Assembly (NCBI RefSeq): GCF_003665435.1
Contig: NZ_CP023407.1
Location: 682,001 to 746,000 of the forward strand
From: Streptomyces fungicidicus
GTDB lineage: Bacteria > Actinomycetota > Actinomycetes > Streptomycetales > Streptomycetaceae
Direction: 5' to 3'
DNA length: 64,000 nt
The notes under the pieces were generated by a model that saw only the letters and a program-made list of their open reading frames with translations, had not been told where the DNA came from and did no database searches. Made by a program: the position numbers and the translations under genes. Shown here in pieces: positions 57,763-64,000 of the stretch. Position 1 is the stretch's first letter, and each line of letters begins with the position of its first letter.

Positions 57763-58517
57763 TGTGCCGTCATGTGGCCTACGTGGGGCCCGAGGAGCCG
57801 CTGGGCGAGCTGCTGGTACGGCCCCCGCACGGTCTGTACCGGCAGTCGTGGGCGCCCCGGCGGCAGCGGTACGGCACGGTCAACGCGGACGGCTTCGGCG
57901 TGGGCTGGTACGCCGAGGGCGATCCGGTGCCTGCCCGGTACCGCCGGGCCGGGCCGGTCTGGGCGGACCTGTCGTTCGCCGATCTCGCCCGCGTCGTACG
58001 GACCCCGGCGCTGCTCGCCGCCGTACGGGACGCGACCCTGTCGGGCGCCGACGCGGAGGCCGCGGCGGCGCCGTTCGCCGCCGGGACCTGGCTGTTCAGC
58101 CACAACGGGGCGGTGCCCGGCTGGCCCGGCTCGCTCGCGCCGCTGGTTCCGTCGCTGCCCGCCGCGGACATGCTGTCCCTGGAGGCCCGCAACGACTCCG
58201 CGTTCGTGTGGGCGCTGGTGCTCGCCCGGCTGCGGGCCGGCGACCAGGAGGGGCAGGCGCTGGCCGACACGGTCCTGGAGGTCGCCGAGGCGGCTCCCGG
58301 GTCCCGGCTCAACCTGCTGCTCACCAACGGCTACACCGTCACCGCGACCGCCTGGGGCGACACGCTGTGGTACCTCACACGGCCCGGCGGGGGCACCGTC
58401 GTCGCCTCCGAGCCCTACGACGACGATCCGCACTGGTGTGAGGTCCCCGACCGCACGCTGCTCGCGGCGAGCCGTACGGACGTCCTGCTGACCCCGCTCA
58501 AGGAGCCCCTCACGTGA
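57762..58517 (+). CDS. egtC: Ergothioneine amidohydrolase
   Basis: 251 aa class II glutamine-amidotransferase-like hydrolase. The catalytic nucleophile is Cys2 (MCRHVAYVG), exposed after Met removal; NADGFGVGWY and FSHNGAVPGW are conserved Ntn features. It removes the gamma-glutamyl group from the EgtB product. Overlaps egtD by GTGA. Confidence 0.94.
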   Translation: MCRHVAYVGPEEPLGELLVRPPHGLYRQSWAPRRQRYGTVNADGFGVGWYAEGDPVPARYRRAGPVWADLSFADLARVVRTPALLAAVRDATLSGADAEAAAAPFAAGTWLFSHNGAVPGWPGSLAPLVPSLPAADMLSLEARNDSAFVWALVLARLRAGDQEGQALADTVLEVAEAAPGSRLNLLLTNGYTVTATAWGDTLWYLTRPGGGTVVASEPYDDDPHWCEVPDRTLLAASRTDVLLTPLKEPLT

Positions 58518-59476
58518 GTCCGTTCCTTCTCACCCGCACCCTGCCCGAGGACGCCACCGACGCCGCCCTTCGCGCCGACGTCCGCGAGGGCCTGACCGGC
58601 AGCCCCAAGACGCTGCCGCCGAAGTGGTTCTACGACGCGCACGGCAGCGAGCTGTTCGAGGAGATCACCGCGCTGCCCGAGTACTACCCGACCCGCGCCG
58701 AACGCGAGATCCTGCTGGCCCGCGCCGGCGAGATCGCCGCCGCGTCCGGCGCCCGCACCCTGGTGGAACTGGGCTCCGGTTCCTCGGAGAAGACCCGCCA
58801 TCTGCTGGACGCCCTCACCGGGCTGCACACCTATGTGCCCGTCGACGTCAGCGAGAGCGCCCTCACCCTGGCCGGCCGGGCGCTGGCCGCCGACCGGCCG
58901 GGGCTGGACGTGCACGCGCTGATCGCCGACTTCACCGCTCCGCTGACGCTGCCCGCCACGCCGGGGCCGCGGCTGGTGGCGTTCCTCGGCGGCACCGTCG
59001 GCAATCTGCTGCCCGCCGAGCGCGCCGGGTTCCTCGCCGCCGTCCGCGGGCTGCTCGCGCCGGGCGACGCGCTGCTGCTCGGCACCGACCTGGTGAAGGA
59101 CGAGGAGGTGCTGGTCCGGGCGTACGACGACGCGGCCGGCGTGACGGCCGCGTTCAACAGGAACGTGCTGTCCGTCGTCAACCGCGAGCTGGGCGCCGAC
59201 TTCGATCCCGCCGCCTTCGGCCATGTGGCGGTGTGGGACGCCGGGCACGAGTGGATCGAGATGCGGCTGCGCTCGCTCACCGCGCAGACGGTGAAGATCC
59301 CCGCCCTGGAACTCGCCGTGGACTTCGCGGCGGGCGAGGAACTGCGCACCGAGGTGTCGGCGAAATTCCGCAAGGAGGGAGTGCGGCACGAACTGTCGGT
59401 GGCCGGGCTGGAGTTGACCCACTGGTGGACGGACGAGGAGGCACGGTTCGCGCTGTCGCTGAGCGTCGCGCGCTGA
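58514..59476 (+). CDS. egtD: Histidine N-alpha-methyltransferase
   Basis: 320 aa. It trimethylates histidine to hercynine using SAM, the first committed step. LVELGSGSSEKTRHLLDAL is the SAM-binding loop and FLGGTVGNLLPAERA the second cofactor motif; EWIEMRLRSLTAQTVKIP and the C-terminal MTQRF-like region complete the fold. No egtE lyase gene follows, so the last step must be done by an enzyme encoded elsewhere. Confidence 0.95.
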   Translation: MSPFLLTRTLPEDATDAALRADVREGLTGSPKTLPPKWFYDAHGSELFEEITALPEYYPTRAEREILLARAGEIAAASGARTLVELGSGSSEKTRHLLDALTGLHTYVPVDVSESALTLAGRALAADRPGLDVHALIADFTAPLTLPATPGPRLVAFLGGTVGNLLPAERAGFLAAVRGLLAPGDALLLGTDLVKDEEVLVRAYDDAAGVTAAFNRNVLSVVNRELGADFDPAAFGHVAVWDAGHEWIEMRLRSLTAQTVKIPALELAVDFAAGEELRTEVSAKFRKEGVRHELSVAGLELTHWWTDEEARFALSLSVAR

Positions 59477-59479
59477 CCG

Positions 59480-60733
59480 CTAGTCGAAGGCCAGTTCCTC
59501 GGTGATGCGCCGGGCCGCACGCCGGGCCTCGGTGGCCGGGTCGGAGCCGGTGAGCACCTTCGTCATGTACTGCTTGATCGGGTTGTCGGCCTCGACCGCG
59601 CTCCACTGGGGTGTGGCGGGGGTCGCCCGGCCCTGTGCGGCTCCGGCCGCCATGGCGGCGACCCCCTCCTCCCCCGCCGCCGAGTCGGCGAGCCCGGCCT
59701 TGTTGGGCACGTAGTTCATGGTGCGGGCCAGTTCGGTGTTCCACCGCGCGCCGGTGAGCGCGGCGACGACCTCGATGGCGCCCTCCTCGGTGTCGGTGTT
59801 CGCCGGCACCACGAGGTCTGAGCCTCCGGTGAAGACGGCGCCGGGCCGGCCGGCTGTCCGGCCGGGGACGGGGAAGTAGCCCAACTCGTCCTCCAGGTCC
59901 GGGTTCTGCTTCAGGATGGCGCTGGCGAGGCCCGGGACGGCGATGATCTGCGCGACCTTGCCCTCGGCGAACACCCCCGCCTGCGGCGGGTGTTCCTCGT
60001 CGGCGTCGACGGGGCCGTCGCCGAGCGCCTGGAGCCGGCGGTAGAAGTCCATGCCGCGCAGTGCGGCCGGGCTGTCCAGCGCGCCGCGCCAGACGCCGTC
60101 CCGCTCGGTGGCGAGCTCTCCGCCCTCCTCCCAGATGAAGCCGGCGAGCGTGTACCAGTCCTGGCCTGCGAGGTAGATGCCCTGGTTGCCGCCGGTGTGG
60201 AGCTTCTCGGTGAGGGCGAGCCACTCGTCGTGGGTCTTCGGCGGTGCGGTGACGCCGGCCTCGCGGAAGAGGTCCTTGCGGTAGATGACGACGCGGTTGG
60301 CGGCGTACCAGGGGATGCCGTACTGCTGGGAGCCCCACCGGCCGGGTTCGGCGAGGCCGGGCAGCCACTCCTCGCGGCCCCAGTCCCGCATGGACTCCAG
60401 GGTGAGGTCGAGCAGTCCGTCGCCCTCCGCGTACGTGGCGACCTGGGTGTTGCCGACCTCGATGACGTCGGGGCCGTCCGCCGCGTCCTCCTCCAGAGCC
60501 TTCTGCACCTTCTCGCCGATGCCGGTCCACTCCTGGACGCGGATGTCGAGGTCGAGCCCCGAGTGCTCGCGCTCGAACTCCTCGGTGAAACGGTCCAGAT
60601 ACTCCTGCGAGGCGCTGTGCTGCATCAGCCACACGGTGACCGTGCGCCGTTCGGTGCCGCCGCCGGGTACGAGGCCGCAGCCGCTGAGCAGGGTTGCGGA
60701 CACACAGACAAGGGCGAGCAGACGGCGTCTCAC
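59480..60733 (-). CDS. Sugar-binding lipoprotein of an ABC importer (orphan)
   Basis: 417 aa. Lipobox LLSGC places the lipidated Cys19. The mature protein is a family 1 extracellular solute-binding protein: TVTVWLMQHSASQEYLDRFTEEFEREHSG, GIPWYAANRVVIYRKDLFREAGV and the late DNPIKQYMTKVL are typical of the DasA/NgcE class. No permeases or ATPase adjoin; Streptomyces often share MsiK. Its promoter carries a DasR-like box (60814-60827), which points to N-acetylglucosamine, chitobiose or related sugars. Confidence 0.9.
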   Translation of the reverse strand: MRRRLLALVCVSATLLSGCGLVPGGGTERRTVTVWLMQHSASQEYLDRFTEEFEREHSGLDLDIRVQEWTGIGEKVQKALEEDAADGPDVIEVGNTQVATYAEGDGLLDLTLESMRDWGREEWLPGLAEPGRWGSQQYGIPWYAANRVVIYRKDLFREAGVTAPPKTHDEWLALTEKLHTGGNQGIYLAGQDWYTLAGFIWEEGGELATERDGVWRGALDSPAALRGMDFYRRLQALGDGPVDADEEHPPQAGVFAEGKVAQIIAVPGLASAILKQNPDLEDELGYFPVPGRTAGRPGAVFTGGSDLVVPANTDTEEGAIEVVAALTGARWNTELARTMNYVPNKAGLADSAAGEEGVAAMAAGAAQGRATPATPQWSAVEADNPIKQYMTKVLTGSDPATEARRAARRITEELAFD

Positions 60734-60810
60734 GGGGGTCCTGTTTTCTGTCTGACGGACAGGGCGGGGCCCGACGTGGGGGGCGAGCGCGGCTCGGGCG
60801 GGTGCTCAGC

Positions 60811-60839
60811 ATCTTGGTATGGACCAATGCGTAGGTCAA
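60811..60839 (-). promoter_or_regulatory. Promoter of the sugar-binding gene with a DasR dre-like operator
   Basis: Leftward -35 TTGACC (60839-60834), 17-nt spacer, -10 CAAGAT (60816-60811). The inverted repeat TTGGT-ATGG-ACCAA (60814-60827) lies across the spacer and touches the -10. Its core TGGTATGGACCA differs at two positions from the dre consensus TGGTCTAGACCA of the GntR regulator DasR. Confidence 0.7.
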
Positions 60840-60919
60840 GGGCGTCAGGCGAACGGTCCGACGTCTCGCGCCGCGGGACGGTGTGGGGCACGGTGGAGTG
60901 ACGTGAGAGGAGCAGTCGT

Positions 60920-61135
60920 ATGTCGAACCACATCTACCGGGTCACCGAGATCGTCGGGACCTCGCCCGAGGGCGTCGACGGGGCCGTGCGCAACGGCATC
61001 GAGCGCGCTTCGCAGACGCTGCGCAATCTGGACTGGTTCGAGGTGACGCAGGTCCGCGGCCAGATCGAGGACGGACGGGTCGCGCACTGGCAGGTGGGGC
61101 TGAAGGTGGGCTTCCGCCTGGAGGAGACGGGCTGA
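60920..61135 (+). CDS. Dodecin, flavin storage protein
   Basis: 71 aa, the full dodecin length. IYRVTEIVGTSPEGVDGAVRNGIERASQTLRNLDWFEVTQVRGQI contains the conserved Trp in LDWFEV that stacks flavin, and VAHWQVGLKVGFRLE closes the beta sheet. Twelve subunits form a hollow shell that binds and protects FMN or riboflavin. A single gene, divergent from the sugar-binding gene. Confidence 0.93.
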   Translation: MSNHIYRVTEIVGTSPEGVDGAVRNGIERASQTLRNLDWFEVTQVRGQIEDGRVAHWQVGLKVGFRLEETG

Positions 61136-61164
61136 CCTGAACCCGGCCCGGCGGCCGGCCGGGG

Positions 61165-61656
61165 TCAGGTCCTCCCTTCGCGCTCCTGCGCGTCCTCGAG
61201 TTCCCCGGACGGAGCCGTCCAGCGCGCCTGGACGACGGTGAAGCCGGCCCGCCGGGCGTCCAGGCAGACGAGTTCGTCGTCGTCCACCAGGACACGGACC
61301 GTCCGGGTGCGGGCCAGGCGGCGCAGGATCGCCAGCTTGGTGTGGCGGGCGGGGCGGCGGTCGGCGTTCTGCCGCATGTGCACCTCGCCTTCGGGGAGTT
61401 GCTGGGCGGCGAGCCAGTCCAGCGTGTCACGCCGGCAGCGTTCGGGACGGCCGGTGAGGTAGACGATCTCGCACTCCCGCGCGTGCTCGCGCACCAGCGC
61501 GAGCCCCTCGGCGAGCGGGGGGTCCTGCGGCGCGGCGGCGAAGAAGCCGTCCCAGTCCCGGGGCCTGCGCTCCAGGAAGTGCTGCCGGTGAGCCGTGTCG
61601 GCGAGGGTGTTGTCGAGGTCGAACACGGCCAGCGGAAGCTCGTTGCGGGCGATCAC
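61165..61656 (-). CDS. HAD-superfamily phosphatase (polynucleotide-kinase 3'-phosphatase-like)
   Basis: 163 aa. HAD motif I DLDNTLADT, motif II YLTGRPERCRRDTLDWL, a Lys in RHTKLAILRRL and motif III VDDDELVCLDARRAGF are all present, with no cap domain. The domain resembles the phosphatase half of T4 Pnkp, yet no kinase domain is fused. Substrate unknown; a nucleic-acid end or nucleotide is plausible. Confidence 0.87.
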   Translation of the reverse strand: MIARNELPLAVFDLDNTLADTAHRQHFLERRPRDWDGFFAAAPQDPPLAEGLALVREHARECEIVYLTGRPERCRRDTLDWLAAQQLPEGEVHMRQNADRRPARHTKLAILRRLARTRTVRVLVDDDELVCLDARRAGFTVVQARWTAPSGELEDAQEREGRT

Positions 61657-61681
61657 CCGCCCACCCTAGCGGGAACAGCGG

Positions 61682-61708
61682 GACGCGCCGGTGCTGTGCC
61701 GGCGCGTC
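61682..61708. terminator. Terminator downstream of the PRC-barrel gene
   Basis: GACGCGCCGG and CCGGCGCGTC form a perfect 10-bp stem with loop TGCTGTG, 25 bp past the stop at 61733. Confidence 0.78.
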
Positions 61709-61732
61709 ATGGGGGGGTGGTGGGGCGGTGTT

Positions 61733-62716
61733 CTACGGGCGGCCCTTCCTGGGGACGTCACGGCCCGGGGTGTCGCGGCGCCCGCGGCCCGCTTCGTCGT
61801 TCATCTCCGTCTCGGCCTCGATCCGCTCCTTGCGCACCCGGCCCCGGACGGTCTCCTCCCTGGTCTTCTCCTCCGTGGTCATCCGGACCCGCTCGACGGG
61901 CACCGCCTCGGTCTCGACGACGGGACGCTCCTCGTGCAGCGTGACCTCGTGCTCGTCCTCCTTGAAGGCCGGGCCCGACATGGCCTCGCCCCGGTTGGCG
62001 TCCGTGATCGGCTCACGCTCCACGCGTACTTCCTCGTGGCGCAGCGGCACGGTCTGCTGGACCTCCTCCGTGACCACGTACTTCCGCAGCCTGGCGCGTC
62101 CGGTCTCGTGCCGCTCGACACCGACCCGCATCCGCTCCTCGGAACGGGTCATGGCGTCGGAGCGGCGCCCCGCGGCGCCCGCGGCTCCGGCCGCCCCGGC
62201 CTTGCCGGCGGTCGCGGACGTGCCCGCCGTTCCGGCGGTGCCCGCGGTTCCGGCGGTGCCCGCGGTGGTGGACCTGCCCGCCGCACCTGCCGCACCGGCC
62301 GCGCCCGCGGCACCGGCGGCACCGGCAGCCCCGGCGGTTCCCGCCGTGCCCCGGCCGGGGGCGCGGTCGCCTTCCCCGGGCTCCCTCAGCACCGAACCCC
62401 AGTCGATGCCGTAGTACTCGTAGAGACGGTGCTCCTCGTCCACCGAGAGGTGGCCGCCCGCGTCGATGTCGACGTTGGGCGCGCCCTTGATCTTGTCCTT
62501 GGGGTAAGGGACCTCCAGGTGGTCCTTCACCAGGGCCGCGTCACGGATGGGAATGAAGGATTCGCTGGAACCGAACAGACCCGTCTTGACGGTCACCCAC
62601 TCAGGGCGTCCGCTCGCGTCGTCGAGGAAGACGTGCTTCGCGTCGCCGACCTTGTTCCCGTCCCCGTCGTACACCGGGTGATCCAGCAGGATCGAGATCT
62701 CTTCGCGGGTGATCAT
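61733..62716 (-). CDS. PRC-barrel / DUF2382 protein with a Gly-X-X tract
   Basis: 327 aa. Residues 1-110 are a PRC-barrel (DHPVYDGDGNKVGDAKHVFLDDASGRPEWVTV). Residues 123-183 are a strict three-residue repeat, Gly at every third position except 150 (Thr) and 168 (Ala), mainly GTA and GAA triplets. Residues 190-300 are DUF2382 (RLRKYVVTEEVQQTVPLRHEEVRVEREPI). No signal peptide. DUF2382/PRC proteins are stress-associated in many bacteria. GAAAGGAGG precedes the start. The tract lacks Pro, so a collagen helix is doubtful. Confidence 0.85.
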   Translation of the reverse strand: MITREEISILLDHPVYDGDGNKVGDAKHVFLDDASGRPEWVTVKTGLFGSSESFIPIRDAALVKDHLEVPYPKDKIKGAPNVDIDAGGHLSVDEEHRLYEYYGIDWGSVLREPGEGDRAPGRGTAGTAGAAGAAGAAGAAGAAGAAGRSTTAGTAGTAGTAGTAGTSATAGKAGAAGAAGAAGRRSDAMTRSEERMRVGVERHETGRARLRKYVVTEEVQQTVPLRHEEVRVEREPITDANRGEAMSGPAFKEDEHEVTLHEERPVVETEAVPVERVRMTTEEKTREETVRGRVRKERIEAETEMNDEAGRGRRDTPGRDVPRKGRP

Positions 62717-62818
62717 CGTCCATCACCCTCCTTTCGAGGTCGTCCCCCACGGGTTCTCCGGATCATCTGGCTAAAAACGGAATAAAAGCGACAAAGGGTG
62801 CTTAATTTTCCACAGTGC
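62717..62818 (-). promoter_or_regulatory. AT-rich promoter region of the PRC-barrel gene
   Basis: The leftward strand has an AT-rich run, rare in this genome, with a possible TTGTCG and a downstream TAGCCA; no perfect sigma-B or sigma-R match was found. Confidence 0.35.
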
Positions 62819-63619
62819 TCACTGGTGGTGACCGTCCGCCCGCACCGGCACCGCCTCCCGCTGCGCCGCCAGGGACAGGGCGCGGCGGTCGGTGTGACGG
62901 CCCGGCGGAAGGGCGTCCCGCACCTCGACCTCGGCGACCACACCACGGGCCGACGCCACGCGCCACAGGGAGGCGAGCAGCGTGTCGTCGCCCACGAAGG
63001 CCGGCGCCGTGGCCGGGGTTCCGCGCACCCCCCGGTAGCGGATGCGCACCGGCTGCACCGGGACCCCGGCGTCCAGCGCCGCCTGGAAGACGGCCCGGCG
63101 GAAGCGGCCCTGGGCCCGGCCGCACCAGGTGCTGCCCTCCGGGAAGACGGCGACCGCCGCGCCGCCGCGCAGCGTGGTGGCGAGCGCGGCGACCGTGTCC
63201 GGCAGGGAGCGCAGCCGGTCACGGTCGATGAACAGCACCCCGCCCCGCGCGGCCAGCGCGCCCGCGACGGGCCAGCGCCGTATCTCGGCCTTGGCCAGCA
63301 TGCGGGCCGGGCGGACCGCCGCGAGCAGCGGGACGTCCAGCCAGGAGATGTGGTTGGCGACGAGCAGCAGTCCGCCCCCGGGCACGGCGGAGCCGGCGAT
63401 GCGGACCCGTACCCCGGCGGCCCCCACGATCCAGCGGCACCAGCGGCGCACCGCTCCGGCCGGGATCCGCCGGCCCAGCGGCAGCAGCGCGATCCCGGCG
63501 AGCAGCAGCGCGCCGACGGCGGTCAGCCGCAGCACCGCCAGCGGTACGGCCACCGTGGGCGCCGCCGGTTCCACACAGCCCTTCGGGGTGCAGGGCGCGC
63601 CCGGCAGCCAGACGCTCAT
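62819..63619 (-). CDS. 1-acyl-sn-glycerol-3-phosphate acyltransferase-like (OlsA candidate)
   Basis: 266 aa membrane-associated acyltransferase of the PlsC class. The motif NHISWLD (His90, Asp95) is a variant of NHxxxxD, and FPEGST is the second block. Hydrophobic segments at residues 25-50 anchor it. It follows a GNAT-type N-acyltransferase gene by a one-base overlap, the arrangement of olsB-olsA for ornithine lipids; then it would add the second acyl chain to lyso-ornithine lipid. Confidence 0.88.
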   Translation of the reverse strand: MSVWLPGAPCTPKGCVEPAAPTVAVPLAVLRLTAVGALLLAGIALLPLGRRIPAGAVRRWCRWIVGAAGVRVRIAGSAVPGGGLLLVANHISWLDVPLLAAVRPARMLAKAEIRRWPVAGALAARGGVLFIDRDRLRSLPDTVAALATTLRGGAAVAVFPEGSTWCGRAQGRFRRAVFQAALDAGVPVQPVRIRYRGVRGTPATAPAFVGDDTLLASLWRVASARGVVAEVEVRDALPPGRHTDRRALSLAAQREAVPVRADGHHQ

Positions 63620-64000
63620 CAGGCGGGGACGAGGGAGAGGAAGTGCCGCAGGTAGCGCGGGTTGACCCGGTTCATCGGCAGCAGCACGTAGAGGTCGGCG
63701 ACGCCGAAGTCCACGTCGTGCGCGGGCTCCCCGCAGACCCAGGCGCCGAGCCGCAGGTAGCCGCGGAGCAGGGCGGGCAGCTCACCGGGCGTGGCGGGGG
63801 CCGGGGTCTTCGGCGCCCAGGGCAGCAGCGGGCGCACCCGGTACTCCTCCGGCGCGAGGTGCTTGGCCCGCACCCGGTCCCAGGTGGCGGCGGCGAGGCC
63901 GCCTCCGTCGGCGAGGGGGACCGAGCAGCAGCCGGCCAGCCAGGTGCGGCCGTGGTCGGTCATGTAGCGGGCTATGCCGGCCCAGATGAGGCCGATGACC
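63619..64000 (-). CDS. GNAT-type ornithine-ACP N-acyltransferase-like (OlsB candidate), partial
   Basis: The C-terminal part only; the frame is open to the right edge and the start lies outside. PLADGGGLAAATWDRVRAKHLAPEEYRVRPLLPW, then ELPALLRGYLRLGAWVCGEPAHDVDFGVADLYVLLPMNRVNPRYLRHFL matches OlsB/hemolysin-like acyltransferases, which form lyso-ornithine lipid from ornithine and a 3-hydroxyacyl-ACP. It overlaps the next acyltransferase by one base (TGATG). Confidence 0.83.
   Translation of the reverse strand, partial: VIGLIWAGIARYMTDHGRTWLAGCCSVPLADGGGLAAATWDRVRAKHLAPEEYRVRPLLPWAPKTPAPATPGELPALLRGYLRLGAWVCGEPAHDVDFGVADLYVLLPMNRVNPRYLRHFLSLVPA

Noticed and set aside
1..64000. tRNA, rRNA, CRISPR, transposase or integrase genes
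   Set aside because: None was found: no cloverleaf-like block with a T-loop motif, no direct-repeat/spacer array, and no transposase or integrase motif in any of the frames examined.

Overview
The window is chromosomal DNA of a high-GC actinomycete, almost certainly a Streptomyces. GC content is extreme, coding frames have G/C in nearly every third position, GTG starts are common, and genes are joined by ATGA/GTGA overlaps. The gene content is also typical: CYP102B-like P450, RhaEW-type rhamnose catabolism, sigma-R promoters, ergothioneine egtABCD and a DasR-like box. From memory the gene order resembles the S. coelicolor SCO08xx-SCO09xx region; an alignment should confirm this. No rRNA, tRNA, CRISPR array, insertion sequence, prophage or biosynthetic gene cluster was seen.

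Layout. 1-4.4 kb: a P450 haem domain cut by the left edge, a SigJ/ECF41-type sigma factor broken by one extra base in a G6 run, a PIG-L deacetylase coupled to it, and an S33 peptidase-like hydrolase. 4.4-18.7 kb: an L-rhamnose regulon. A leftward operon carries the ABC importer (rhaT, rhaP, rhaQ, rhaS), mutarotase rhaM and a LacI regulator. A rightward arm carries isomerase, fused aldolase/dehydrogenase and kinase, followed by lutABC for lactate oxidation. Together they can take rhamnose to DHAP and pyruvate. The divergent control region has two LacI-type operators placed on recognisable promoters. 18.7-23.2 kb: a two-gene FtsX-type ABC system and a MoxR ATPase/VWA pair. 23-29 kb: patatin and a PASTA-like membrane protein around two matching palindromes, a cupin, a YheO-type regulator coupled to a PLP dehydratase, and an ECF sigma factor downstream of a Met/His-rich membrane protein.

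29-38 kb: CPBP protease plus two-component system, a TPR protein and thioredoxin each behind a perfect GGAAT-N18-GTT sigma-R promoter, a PepSY protein, peptide deformylase, a flavoprotein disulfide-reductase homologue and a second LacI regulator. 38-46.5 kb: TetR/FMN-reductase divergon, then a molybdenum hydroxylase operon (2Fe-2S, FAD/4Fe-4S and Mo subunits plus XdhC chaperone) divergent from its own TetR, then a LysR gene. 46.5-55 kb: mostly single-gene functions (zinc-ribbon protein, CaiB CoA-transferase, PRTase, archease-like, PEBP, CBS, VOC, nucleotidyltransferase, isochorismatase, discoidin, PNPOx, PemK toxin, PARG). 55-59.5 kb: a tight egtABCD operon. 59.5-64 kb: a lipoprotein sugar-binding protein under a DasR-like site, dodecin, a HAD phosphatase, a PRC-barrel/DUF2382 protein with a Gly-X-X tract, and an acyltransferase pair resembling ornithine-lipid olsBA, cut by the right edge.

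No wholly new system is obvious. The best leads are regulatory: the rha divergent region, two sigma-R promoters, the dre-like box, and three sets of paired palindromes. The sigma-factor frameshift, the lone discoidin and PemK genes, the Gly-X-X tract and a 21-bp tandem array also merit a look.
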